A stretch of DNA of 64,000 nucleotides from Amycolatopsis oliviviridis (GTDB taxonomy: Bacteria > Actinomycetota > Actinomycetes > Mycobacteriales > Pseudonocardiaceae): assembly GCF_014654365.1 (NCBI RefSeq), contig NZ_BNAY01000002.1, positions 744,001 through 808,000 on the forward strand. Reading direction: 5' to 3'. Within the stretch, counting starts at the first letter, position 1. Every line of letters begins with the position of its first letter. Position numbers and translations under genes: made by a program. Below are positions 8,449 through 16,395 of the stretch, piece after piece. The notes under the pieces are model-generated. The model did no database searches. It was not told the origin of the DNA and saw only the letters and a list, made by a program, of their open reading frames with translations.

Positions 8449-9318
8449 TCAGAGGGGCGCGGAGTCATCACGTTTCCCCGGCGAGCGCAGCGCCACCCCG
8501 GCGACGACGGCCAGCGTGCCGAGCGCCTCGGGCAGCGACGGGACCTGCCGGAGCCAGACGAAGCCGATCACGCCCGCCGTGACCGGCAGCAACGCGAGCA
8601 GCAGCGCGAACCGCGCCTGCCCGGCCTTGCGCAGGACCACCTGGTCGAGCGCGTACGGCACGACGGTCGCGAGCACGGCCATCCCGACCCCGAGAACCAG
8701 CAGACGTGGCGAAGCCCACACGGCGCCGGTACCGAACGCCAGCGGCGACAGGACCACGGTGCCGACGGCGAACCCGACGGCCAGCCCGTCGATCCCGTTC
8801 CCGCCGTCCGCGACCCGCTTCCCGAGCAGGATGTACCCGGCCCAGGCGGCCGCCGCGCCCAGCGCGAAGAGCACGCCGAGCAGGCTGCCTTCGAGCCGGA
8901 CATCCGCGATGGCGATCACCCCGGCCGCCACCAGCAGCAGTGCGAAGACGTCGCGCCGGGTCCGCGAGCCGAAAGCCGCCACGACCACGGGCCCGGTGAA
9001 CTCGAGGGCGACCGCGGTGCCGAGGGGAAGCCTCGCGATCGCCTCGTAGAAGAGCACGTTCATCCCGGCGGTGACGACGCCGAAGGCGCCCGCGAGCACG
9101 AACGCGCGCCCGGTCCACGCCGAGCGGGGTGGCCTGCGCCACGCGAGGAGCACCGCCGCCGCGCCGAGGCACCGAAGCCAGGCCACCCCCGCGGGGGAGG
9201 CGACCGAAAAGAGACCTATGGCGATGGCCGCGCCGGCGTACAGGGAAATTCCGCTGAGAACGAACAAGACCGGCGCCGGCACACTCGGGAGCCGGCGCCG
9301 GACGACTGCGATAACCAC
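8449..9318 (-). CDS. EamA/RhtA-type drug-metabolite exporter
   Basis: A 289-residue inner-membrane protein with 10 helices in two EamA repeats (residues about 15-135 and 150-280). The first repeat holds PLGTAVALEFTGPVVVA and the second GYILLGKRVADGG and LLALLPVTAGVIGFVWL, which resemble RhtA-like threonine/homoserine exporters. It probably exports amino acids or related small metabolites. Translation begins at GTG 9318. No partner gene is linked. Confidence 0.85.
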   Translation of the reverse strand: MVIAVVRRRLPSVPAPVLFVLSGISLYAGAAIAIGLFSVASPAGVAWLRCLGAAAVLLAWRRPPRSAWTGRAFVLAGAFGVVTAGMNVLFYEAIARLPLGTAVALEFTGPVVVAAFGSRTRRDVFALLLVAAGVIAIADVRLEGSLLGVLFALGAAAAWAGYILLGKRVADGGNGIDGLAVGFAVGTVVLSPLAFGTGAVWASPRLLVLGVGMAVLATVVPYALDQVVLRKAGQARFALLLALLPVTAGVIGFVWLRQVPSLPEALGTLAVVAGVALRSPGKRDDSAPL

Positions 9319-9582
9319 TCCCGCATGGTGCCTGACGTGGGAAAAGGCGGTTCAACGGGGAGTCTTCTCCTACGTTGCGTGATTACGCTACGACATCCGA
9401 GGTAATTACCAGTGACAAATGAGACACCCGCACGGGAACACTTGCGGGCCGCCAAACGTCTGGAAGAGTGGAAGCACGAACACGGCGGGGCCGGGAACGA
9501 ACGTTTCCGGTATCAGTGCCGAAGTGGTCGTAGCTGGATCGATGGCACCGGGCGACCGGTGCCGGGACGGAGGGAGACTCCA

Positions 9583-9762
9583 ATGACTTCACCGACGCTC
9601 ACCCGCCCCGAACTGACCGCTGCCGACCGATGCGACCGGTGTGGAGCTGCGGCCCAGGTTCGAGCCATTCTCAGCACCGGTGGCGAGTTGCTCTTCTGTG
9701 GTCACCACGCCCGCGCACACGAGACGAAGCTCAAGGAAATGTCCGCGGACATTCAGCGGTAG
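9583..9762 (+). CDS. DUF7455 zinc-binding protein
   Basis: A 59-residue protein with a probable zinc site: CDRCGA near residue 16 and CGHHARAHETKLKE near residue 39, giving a CxxC ... CxHH set. This is the actinobacterial DUF7455 family. The ATG at 9583 follows a clear ribosome binding site (GGAGGGAGA). An in-frame GTG at 9412 would add 57 residues without family resemblance. It is followed by a strong terminator and so is a single-gene unit. Function unknown. Confidence 0.85.
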   Translation: MTSPTLTRPELTAADRCDRCGAAAQVRAILSTGGELLFCGHHARAHETKLKEMSADIQR

Positions 9763-9783
9763 TCCACCAGTCCACGACCACCC

Positions 9784-9829
9784 GGCGGCCGGCTACTCCC
9801 CAGGGAGAGAGCCGGCCGCCCTGTTTTTT
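9784..9829 (+). terminator. rho-independent terminator
   Basis: A perfect 11-bp GC-rich stem (GGCGGCCGGCT at 9784 paired with AGCCGGCCGCC at 9810), loop of 15 bases, followed by a six-T run at 9824. It closes the DUF7455 gene. Confidence 0.85.
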
Positions 9830-9861
9830 GCCTGCGGCCGCCCTGGTTTTGCCCTGGAAAC

Positions 9862-9878
9862 ACATACAGACAGTATGT
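9862..9878. promoter_or_regulatory. probable TetR operator
   Basis: Inverted repeat ACATAC-agaca-GTATGT, ending 12 bases before the hydrolase start codon. Size and place fit a TetR-family operator, and the adjacent tetR gene at 10732 makes autoregulation of the hydrolase-tetR unit likely. The link is inferred from position. Confidence 0.55.
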
Positions 9879-9890
9879 ATGTTACTTGTC

Positions 9891-10751
9891 ATGACTACCG
9901 ACCTCCTGGGCGAGACGCACGAGGTGGACCTCGGCGGCGCCCGCATCCGCTACCGCGACCGCGGCGAAGGCCCTCCCGTGGTCTTCGTGCACGGACTGCT
10001 GACCGACGGCCTGCTCTGGCGCAAAGTGGCCCCCGCGATCGCCGACGCCGGCTTCCGCTGCCTGACCCCGGACTGGCCACTGGGATCGCACGAGATCCCG
10101 GTCCCCGGCGCCGACCTGAGCCCGCCCGGGGTCGCCGCGCTGATCGCGCGGTTCCTCGAAGTGCTCGACCTGACCGACGCCACCCTGGTCGCGAACGACA
10201 CCGGCGGCGCGCTCACCCAGCTGCTCATGACCACGTCCCCGGAACGGGTGGGCCGCGTCGTGCTGACGCCGTCGGACTGCTTCGACCACTTCCTGCCGCC
10301 GGCGTTCTCGGCACTGAGCCCGCTGGCACGGATCCCCGGCGGGACGTGGGCGGCGATCCAAGCCTTGCGCTGGCACTGGCTGCTCAAGAAGACGGACTTC
10401 GCCTGGCTCACCAAGCGCCCCGTGCCGGACCACGTCCTCGACGCCTACCTGCTGCCCAGCAGGCGGAGCCGGGAGATCCGGGACGACCTGCGCCGGTTCA
10501 TGGCGAGCGTCGACAAGCGCTACACGCTGACCGCGGCCGAGCGGCTGCCCGCGTTCGGGAAACCGGTCCTGCTGCTCTGGGCACCCGAGGACCGGCACTT
10601 CCCGCTGTGGCTGGGTTGCAAGCTCGCCGACGTGCTGCCGAACGCCGAGCTGAAGACGATCGAGGACTCCTACACCTTCGTGCCGGAGGACCAGCCGGAG
10701 CGGCTGGGCGACCTGGTGGTGGAATTCATGCGTGCCCACGCCACGACGTAG
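9891..10751 (+). CDS. alpha/beta-hydrolase with atypical catalytic residues
   Basis: A 286-residue cytoplasmic alpha/beta-hydrolase. The oxyanion region VVFVHGLLTDGLLW (residues about 29-42) is standard. The nucleophile elbow is LVANDTGGAL, with Asp where most esterases have Ser, as in haloalkane dehalogenases. The acid is probably the Asp of LWAPEDRHFP. At the usual catalytic His position the sequence reads EDSYTFVPEDQPERL, with no His. It may be a dehalogenase-like enzyme, an enzyme with a different triad, or a non-hydrolytic relative. The ATG at 9891 lies behind the operator-like repeat; the 3' end overlaps tetR by 20 bases. Confidence 0.8.
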   Translation: MTTDLLGETHEVDLGGARIRYRDRGEGPPVVFVHGLLTDGLLWRKVAPAIADAGFRCLTPDWPLGSHEIPVPGADLSPPGVAALIARFLEVLDLTDATLVANDTGGALTQLLMTTSPERVGRVVLTPSDCFDHFLPPAFSALSPLARIPGGTWAAIQALRWHWLLKKTDFAWLTKRPVPDHVLDAYLLPSRRSREIRDDLRRFMASVDKRYTLTAAERLPAFGKPVLLLWAPEDRHFPLWLGCKLADVLPNAELKTIEDSYTFVPEDQPERLGDLVVEFMRAHATT

Positions 10752-11337
10752 CCAGACCGAACGATCGCAGTCGACGCAGACCGCGTTGATCACGGCGGCG
10801 CGGAAGCTGTTCGCCGACCCGGGCTACGCCGCCGTGCCCGCCGACGAGATCGTCCGGGCGGCGGGCGTCACCCGCGGTGCGCTGTACCACCACTTCGGCG
10901 ACAAACAGGGGCTGTTCCGCGCCGTGATCGAGCAGATCGAAACGGAGATCACCGAGGAGCTCCGGGCGTTCGGGCAGCCGTCGGACGATCCGTGGTCGGC
11001 GGCCATCGGCGCGCTGGGCCACTTCCTGGACCTGTGCCTGCGGCCCGAGGTGGTGCGGATCTCGCTCACCGACGCCATCTCCGTCCTCGGCTGGGCGGAA
11101 TGGCGCGAGCTGGAGAACCGGTACGGGCTGGGCCTGATCACGGAGTTCCTGGAGTCGGTCGCCGCGGAAGGGCGGCTGGTCGACGGACCGATCCCGGAGC
11201 TGGCCCAGCTGGTGCTGAGCGCCTGCGCCGAGGCGGCGTTGATGATCGCGCACGCCGAAGACCGTGAAGCGGCGAAGGAGAAATCCCTCACCGCTCTGGT
11301 GGCGCTGCTGTCCGGCCTCGTCAAAGAACGCGTTTAG
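10732..11337 (+). CDS. TetR-family transcriptional regulator
   Basis: A 201-residue repressor. The N-terminal helix-turn-helix is typical (ALITAARKLFADPGYAAVPA ... AAGVTRGALYHHFGDKQGLF, residues 18-60). The ligand-binding part (residues 70-200) is all helical and cannot be tied to a ligand. It starts at GTG 10732 inside the hydrolase gene, so both come from one transcript and it probably controls the operator at 9862. Its stop codon lies in the left arm of the repeat at 11331. Confidence 0.88.
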   Translation: MPTPRRSQTERSQSTQTALITAARKLFADPGYAAVPADEIVRAAGVTRGALYHHFGDKQGLFRAVIEQIETEITEELRAFGQPSDDPWSAAIGALGHFLDLCLRPEVVRISLTDAISVLGWAEWRELENRYGLGLITEFLESVAAEGRLVDGPIPELAQLVLSACAEAALMIAHAEDREAAKEKSLTALVALLSGLVKERV

Positions 11338-11390
11338 TCCTCTGGATGCGGTAGTTGCGTGCGCAAGGACCGCATCCAGAGGACTAAACG
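11331..11390. repeat. long inverted repeat, family B, probable bidirectional terminator
   Basis: Two perfectly complementary 22-base arms (11331-11352 and 11369-11390) with core AGTCCTCTGGATGCGGT, separated by 16 bases that hold a further TTGC/GCAA pairing. The left arm includes the TAG stop of tetR, and the element ends 5 bases before the convergent ROK gene stop. Relatives lie at 41381 and 47192. Confidence 0.75.
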
Positions 11391-11394
11391 CGAG

Positions 11395-12576
11395 CTAGAC
11401 GGTGTCCAAAATCATTTCGAACGCCGCCTCGGCCGCCCCGAGCAGCTTCACGTCCGCCCCGAGCGCGGAGCTCACGATCTGCGTCCCGCCGACGGCCCGG
11501 CTGACCAGGCTCCGCCGCCGCACCTCGGCCGCCACCGACCGGACGACCGAATCGGGCAGTACGGTGAGCAGATCGCCCAGCACGACCAGCTGCGGGCCGA
11601 GCAGGTTGACCACGTTCACCAGGCCCAGCGTCAGCCATTCCGCGAACTCGGAGAGCCGTTCCTCGGCCGCGTGCGGGTCGCGGCCCAGTTCACGCAGCTC
11701 GAACAGGATCGCCCCGCGCGGGGTGTCCTCGGGCAGGTCGAGCGCGCGGCACAGCGCCGCTTCGCCGACCTCGGTCTCCCAGCAGCCGCTGGATCCGCAG
11801 TAGCAGGGACGGCCGCCCGGCCGGATCGCCATGTGCCCGATCTCGCCGACGTAGCCGGCGCCCCCGCGCAGCGACGAGCCGTCCGCGATGATCCCTCCCC
11901 CGACACCGACGTCGGCGGAGACGTACACGGCGTCGGACGAGCCCCGCGCGGCGCCGCGCAGATGTTCGGCGATGGCCCCGAGTTCGGCGTCGTTGCCGAC
12001 CAGGATGGGGATGCGCAGCACACCGCCGAGCCGTTCCCCGAGCGCCACGTCGGTCCAGCGCAGGTTGGGCGCCTCGTGGACGTGCCCGTCCGCCCGGCGG
12101 ACGACGCCGGGCACGGACACCCCCGCGGCGATCGGCTGCACGCCGAGGTCGCCCGCCAGCACGGTGGTCGACTCGATCACGTGCGTGATCACCTCGTCGG
12201 CCTCCCGCATCCGGCCGCGGAGGTTCCAGCTGTTGCGCCCGAGGATCTGGCCGCCGAACCCGACCAGCGCGATCGCCACGTGTTCGACCTGGAGGTCGAC
12301 CGCGAGCACCACCGCCGCGTGCGGCTGCGGCAGGACCAGGAGCGAGGGGCGGCCCGCCCCTCGTCCCGGCCTGGGGACCCGTTCCTCGACGACACCCGCT
12401 TCCGCGAGGCCGTCGACGAGGGTCTTGATGGTGCTGCGGTTGAGCCCCAGCTCGGTGGCCAGGGTCGCCCTGGTGCTCGGGCCGCTGACGTGCAGCAGCC
12501 GGAGCAAGGTCGTGCGGTTGTGCCTGCGCACCTCGTCTGGTCGTGCAACGGGTGTGCTGGTCACGGACTTCATCAT
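11395..12576 (-). CDS. ROK-family transcriptional repressor
   Basis: A 393-residue regulator of the NagC/XylR type. Residues 15-70 form a winged helix-turn-helix (RRHNRTTLLRLLHVSGPSTR, then ELGLNRSTIKTLVDGL). The ROK sugar-binding domain follows, with DVGVGGGIIADGSSLRGGAG and the zinc motif CYCGSSGCWE at about residues 255-264. It begins 11 bases after the stop of the sugar permease gene and is the last gene of that operon, so it most likely represses it in response to the transported sugar. The perfect inverted repeat at 16132-16158 is its probable operator. Confidence 0.88.
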   Translation of the reverse strand: MMKSVTSTPVARPDEVRRHNRTTLLRLLHVSGPSTRATLATELGLNRSTIKTLVDGLAEAGVVEERVPRPGRGAGRPSLLVLPQPHAAVVLAVDLQVEHVAIALVGFGGQILGRNSWNLRGRMREADEVITHVIESTTVLAGDLGVQPIAAGVSVPGVVRRADGHVHEAPNLRWTDVALGERLGGVLRIPILVGNDAELGAIAEHLRGAARGSSDAVYVSADVGVGGGIIADGSSLRGGAGYVGEIGHMAIRPGGRPCYCGSSGCWETEVGEAALCRALDLPEDTPRGAILFELRELGRDPHAAEERLSEFAEWLTLGLVNVVNLLGPQLVVLGDLLTVLPDSVVRSVAAEVRRRSLVSRAVGGTQIVSSALGADVKLLGAAEAAFEMILDTV

Positions 12577-12587
12577 TCCATGCGGAC

Positions 12588-14048
12588 TCAGCGCGGCGAC
12601 GCAGCCGCGCGGCGCCGGGACAGCGCGTCCACCGTTGCCGCGAGCAGCAGCACCAGACCGGTGACGATGTTGACCACCGCCGCCGACTGTTTGAGCAGGC
12701 CGAGCGCGTTCTCGACGACCGCGAGCACGAGGCCACCGATCACCGCGTCGACGACCCGGCCCTTGCCGCCGAACAGCGACGTGCCACCGATGACGGCGGC
12801 GCCGACCGCGAACAGCAGCGTGTTGAGGCCACCGGCCTGCGGGTCGACCGAACCGACCTTCGACGAGTAGACGATCGCGCCGACCGCCGCCACCGCCGAG
12901 CAGATGACGAACACCGAGGCGCGGATCTTCTCGACGTTGATACCGGCGCGGCGGGCCGCCTCGCGGTTGCCGCCGACGGCGTAGATGTGGCGGCCGTACT
13001 GCGTGCGGTTGAGCACGTAGGTGCCGAGCACCAGCAGCGCGAGCACGATCGGCACGACGTACGGGACACCCGAGATCACGATGTTCGGGTTGGGCGCGCG
13101 GTTGAGCGTCAGCAGGTACGTCGCGATCGCGGCGACCACGGCGATCGCGCCGACCTTGAACAGCACCATCGGCGTCGGCTGGGTGACCAGTCCGCGCTTG
13201 AGCCGCGAGAAGTGCTGGCCAAGGGACACCGCGGCGAAACCACCGGCGGCGATCAGGAACAGGACCCAGCTGCCCACTGTGGACAGATTGCCGTTGGCGA
13301 CCTTGAACAGCACGTCCGAGGTGCTGATGCCGAGCGTGCCGCCCTCACCGATGAACTGGAGGATGACCCCTTGCCAGGCGAGGAAGAGCGCCAGCGTCAC
13401 GACGAACGACGGCATGCCGATCTTGGAGACGAGGAACCCGGTGAGGACACCGATCGCGCCACCGACGCTGATCGCGAGCAGGATCTCGATCCACGGGTTG
13501 GCCGCGGTTCCCGAGAGCACGAGCGCGATGGCGAGCACGGCGAAGCCGACGCCCGCCCAGATCCGCAGGATCACGCCGAGCAGGGCGGCGATCGCGAGCA
13601 CGACGAGGAACGCGATGAACACGCCGTTCCCCATACCGCCCAACAGGTTTCCGTTGCGCACGTAGTGCATGGCGAGCACGGCGGCGGTGACCCCGGACGC
13701 GGTGCCCGCGGACAGGTCGATCTCGCCGAGCAGCAGCACGAACACGATGCCCATCGCGATGATCGCCTTGCCGGCGCCCTGCGCCATCAGGTTCGCGATG
13801 TTGTTCATCGTCAGGAAGGTGTCCGACAGCGAGGCGAACACGATCACCAGCACGAGCAGGCCGAGCAGCGCCGGGAGCGAACCCAGCTGTCCCGCCTTGA
13901 GCCGGGAGATGTAGTCACCGACGGCCTCGCGCGTCGACATCGATGTCGTGTCGATGCCGAAGTCCGTGATGGCCGCCGACGGGTTGAGCGCGGCGGCCGC
14001 CGACTTGCCCCCCTCCGGCGAGGCGGGCTTTGCAGGTGTCTCAGTCAT
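12588..14048 (-). CDS. CUT2-type sugar ABC transporter permease (XylH/RbsC-like)
   Basis: A 486-residue inner-membrane permease with about 10-12 helices. Family marks are GIVFVLLLGEIDLSAGTASG, SKIGMPSFVVTLALFLAWQG and YAVGGNREAARRAGINVEKI, followed by GGTSLFGGKGRVVDAVIGGL. It has a 60-residue hydrophilic N-terminal extension and is longer than usual XylH proteins (about 400 residues). The ATG at 14048 is 23 bases after the ATPase stop. The sugar is not certain; xylose-type pentoses are the usual guess for this set. Confidence 0.88.
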   Translation of the reverse strand: MTETPAKPASPEGGKSAAAALNPSAAITDFGIDTTSMSTREAVGDYISRLKAGQLGSLPALLGLLVLVIVFASLSDTFLTMNNIANLMAQGAGKAIIAMGIVFVLLLGEIDLSAGTASGVTAAVLAMHYVRNGNLLGGMGNGVFIAFLVVLAIAALLGVILRIWAGVGFAVLAIALVLSGTAANPWIEILLAISVGGAIGVLTGFLVSKIGMPSFVVTLALFLAWQGVILQFIGEGGTLGISTSDVLFKVANGNLSTVGSWVLFLIAAGGFAAVSLGQHFSRLKRGLVTQPTPMVLFKVGAIAVVAAIATYLLTLNRAPNPNIVISGVPYVVPIVLALLVLGTYVLNRTQYGRHIYAVGGNREAARRAGINVEKIRASVFVICSAVAAVGAIVYSSKVGSVDPQAGGLNTLLFAVGAAVIGGTSLFGGKGRVVDAVIGGLVLAVVENALGLLKQSAAVVNIVTGLVLLLAATVDALSRRRAAASPR

Positions 14049-14071
14049 TTCCGGTTCTTTCTCGCCTCGTA

Positions 14072-14845
14072 CTAGAGGACGGCGGCTTCGGGGCGGGCAA
14101 GGCCGAGGTCGCCGGAACGGCCGGCGGTGATCAGTTCCACGACCTGGCCGTGGGTGACGTCCTTGGTGTGCACCTCGGCGACGAGACGGCCGAGGTAGAG
14201 CACGGCGATGCGGTCGGCGACCTCGAAGACGTCGGCCATGTTGTGGCTGATCAGCACCACACCGAGGCCCTGTTCCGCGAGGCGGCGGACGAGGTCGAGC
14301 ACCTGACGGGTCTGCGCGACACCGAGCGCGGCGGTCGGCTCGTCGAGCAGGACCACCTTCGAGTCCCACAGCACGGATTTGGCGATCGCGACGGTCTGCC
14401 GCTGCCCACCCGAGAGCGCCGAAACGGGCGTGCGGACGGACTTCACGGTGCGGACCGAAAGCGAGGCGAGCGTCTCGCGGGCCGCCTTCTCCATGCTGGC
14501 CTCGTCGAGCAGCCATTTGCTGCCACGTTCCCGGCCGAGGAACATGTTCTGCACGATGTCGAGGTTCTCGGCCAGGGCGAGATCCTGGTAGACGACCTCG
14601 ATCCCCAGGTCCGCGGCGTCACGCGGGCCGTGGATGTTCACCGGCTTGCCCTGGAACGTCACCGTTCCCGAGTCGTAGCCGTGGATGCCGGCGATCGACT
14701 TGACCAAAGTGGACTTGCCGGCACCGTTGTCGCCGACCAGCGCGGTGACCTCACCGGCGCGCACGTTGAAGTCCACGTCGTGGAGGACGTGGACCGGCCC
14801 GAAGCTCTTGTTCAGCTGCTTCAGTTCGAGGATGGGTTCACTCAT
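14072..14845 (-). CDS. sugar ABC transporter ATPase, single-domain (XylG-like)
   Basis: A 257-residue ATPase with Walker A GDNGAGKST, Q-loop VVYQDLAL, signature LSGGQRQ, Walker B VVLLDEPTAALG and switch His in LISHN. CUT2 ATPases such as XylG and RbsA are normally about 500 residues with two fused cassettes; this one is half that size and must work as a homodimer. It lies between the binding-protein and permease genes and would power the permease encoded next. Confidence 0.9.
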   Translation of the reverse strand: MSEPILELKQLNKSFGPVHVLHDVDFNVRAGEVTALVGDNGAGKSTLVKSIAGIHGYDSGTVTFQGKPVNIHGPRDAADLGIEVVYQDLALAENLDIVQNMFLGRERGSKWLLDEASMEKAARETLASLSVRTVKSVRTPVSALSGGQRQTVAIAKSVLWDSKVVLLDEPTAALGVAQTRQVLDLVRRLAEQGLGVVLISHNMADVFEVADRIAVLYLGRLVAEVHTKDVTHGQVVELITAGRSGDLGLARPEAAVL

Positions 14846-14873
14846 GGGGGTTCTCGAATTCTCCCGGCTGGAT

Positions 14874-14916
14874 ACCGGGCCGGGGCGCGCTGTGTCCGAG
14901 TGCGCCCCGGCCCGGT
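14874..14916 (-). terminator. strong intercistronic hairpin after the binding-protein gene
   Basis: Perfect 15-bp GC-rich stem (14874-14888 and 14902-14916, ACCGGGCCGGGGCGC arm) with a 13-base loop, between the binding-protein stop and the ATPase start. There is no T-run. Such hairpins often protect or partly terminate transcripts so that binding protein is made in excess; that role is inferred. Confidence 0.6.
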
Positions 14917-14933
14917 GGTCTGGGTTTGACGGG

Positions 14934-16070
14934 TCAGGAGATACCGAGCTGCGTGCAGGCCGCGGCCAGGTCGCCGCCGCAGATCTCGGCCGCCTTGACG
15001 TAGCCCTGCGTCACGACCTCCTTGACGCCGTCCTTGGTGGTCAGCTTCGGCTCGAGGAGCACGGACTTGACCTCACGGTTGCCCTTCGGGTCCTTCGCCT
15101 TGCCGGTGGCCAGCGCGTCGGCGCCCGCCTTGTCGCCCTTGGCCAGCAGGACGGCGAGCTTCGCCGCGGCCTCGGCCTCTTCCTTGATCGGCTTGAAGAC
15201 CGTCATGTACTGGTCGCCGCGCAGGATCGCCATGAGGCCGTCCGCGGTGGCGTCCTGGCCGGTGACCGGGACCTTGCCGTTGAGGCCGTTCTTCTTCAGC
15301 ACGGTGATGACCGCGCCGGCGAGACCGTCGTTCGCGGCGACGACGCCGTCGACCTTGCCCTTGTTGTCGGTCAGGATCTGCTCGAAGGTCTGACCGCCCT
15401 TCTGGTTGTCCCAGTTGTCGATCGCCTGCTCGCGCACGAGCTTCAGGTCGTTGCTGGCGAACTTCGGCTGCAGGACGGACTTCTGGCCGTTGGCGAACAG
15501 CGTCGCGTTGTTGTCGGTCGGGGCACCCTCGATCATGACGACCTCGGCGCCCTTCTTGTCCTTCAGCGCGTCGGCGAGGCCCTGGCCCTGGAGCTGGCCG
15601 ACCTTCTCGTTGTCGAACGAGACGTAGTAGTCGGAGCTGCCGCCGAGGTTCAGGCGGTCGTAGTCGATCGTCGGGATGCCCGCGGCCTGCGCCTTGCGGG
15701 CGACCGCCGCGCCGACCTCGCCGTTGATGGCGGCGATGATCAGGACCTTGACGTTCTGCGCGATCATGCCGTCGGCCAGCGTGGTGAACTTCTGGACGTC
15801 GCCCTGGGCGTTCTGGACGTCGGCGTCGAAGCCCGCGTCCTTGAGCGCCTTGGTCAGGAACGGCTTGTCGAAGGACTCCCAGCGCGCGGAGGTGGCGGTC
15901 TCCGGCAGGATGACGCCGACCTTGCCGCCGGCGGCGGCGCCACCCGGGGCGGGCGCGGACTGCGAGGAGTTGCCGCTGTTGCCCGAGTCGGCGGTGTTGG
16001 CGCCGCAGGCGGAGAGCACCAGGCCGGCGCCCACCGTCGCGGCGAGGAGGGTAAGGGTTCTGCTGCGCAT
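14934..16070 (-). CDS. sugar ABC transporter substrate-binding lipoprotein (XylF-like)
   Basis: A 378-residue exported binding protein. The lipoprotein signal peptide ends in the lipobox VLSACG, with Cys near residue 21, then a Ser/Gly/Ala-rich linker. The periplasmic-binding-protein fold (type 1) starts at KVGVILPETATSARWE and includes TIDYDRLNLGGSSDYYVSFD, DGVVAANDGLAGAV and VPVTGQDATADGL, which are typical of xylose and other CUT2 binding proteins. It would capture the sugar at the outer face of the membrane. It is the first gene of the operon, under the promoter that contains the inverted repeat at 16132-16158. Confidence 0.9.
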   Translation of the reverse strand: MRSRTLTLLAATVGAGLVLSACGANTADSGNSGNSSQSAPAPGGAAAGGKVGVILPETATSARWESFDKPFLTKALKDAGFDADVQNAQGDVQKFTTLADGMIAQNVKVLIIAAINGEVGAAVARKAQAAGIPTIDYDRLNLGGSSDYYVSFDNEKVGQLQGQGLADALKDKKGAEVVMIEGAPTDNNATLFANGQKSVLQPKFASNDLKLVREQAIDNWDNQKGGQTFEQILTDNKGKVDGVVAANDGLAGAVITVLKKNGLNGKVPVTGQDATADGLMAILRGDQYMTVFKPIKEEAEAAAKLAVLLAKGDKAGADALATGKAKDPKGNREVKSVLLEPKLTTKDGVKEVVTQGYVKAAEICGGDLAAACTQLGIS

Positions 16071-16131
16071 CCTCGTTCCTTCCGGATCTTGCTCGCGGGC
16101 GGCGATCCAGAGGGACCGGTCGCACCATCGC

Positions 16132-16158
16132 GCATATGTTGTGGGCGACAACATATGC
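16132..16158. promoter_or_regulatory. perfect inverted repeat, probable ROK repressor operator
   Basis: GCATATGTTGT-gggcg-ACAACATATGC: two perfect 11-base arms with a 5-base spacer, ending 62 bases before the binding-protein start codon. It is AT-rich against a GC-rich background. The operon ends with a ROK regulator gene, so this is the natural candidate for its operator. The rest of the 325-base gap between the two genes holds only this site and the hairpin at 16327. Confidence 0.65.
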
Positions 16159-16326
16159 CGCCGAACGGGTTTCGCGGAAGACGGCTGAATCGATTAAGCC
16201 TCATCAAATGGACACGGTTTGGCAACGTGGCCGTAGCAAGACGTACGAAGTCTAGGTCCGCTGACGGTGTGACCGCCACCACTCACTCAGTGTGATCGGC
16301 GCTGTTGATCGCCTCGGTCCCTGGAT

Positions 16327-16379
16327 GCAATGAAGGGGCCTTTCATAGCAAAATTCGCTATGAAAGGCCCCTTCATTGC
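16327..16379. repeat. long inverted repeat, family A
   Basis: Perfect 23-base arms (16327-16349 and 16357-16379) with a 7-base centre. Each arm contains ATGAAGGGGCCTTTCAT, itself nearly palindromic, so the element is a palindrome made of palindromes. It lies between the sugar operon promoter and the 3' end of the helicase gene, and could end helicase transcription. Relatives lie at 27541 and 34583. Confidence 0.75.
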
Positions 16380-16395
16380 GCTTGGTACGGAGAGG

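Noticed and set aside
9412..9582. 57-residue N-terminal extension of the DUF7455 protein
   Set aside because: No family resemblance, and ATG 9583 has a strong ribosome binding site.
12588..14516. Permease frame extended upstream by 156 codons
   Set aside because: The extension lies within the sugar ATPase gene in another frame and is Arg/Ala-rich. ATG 14048 gives a normal permease.
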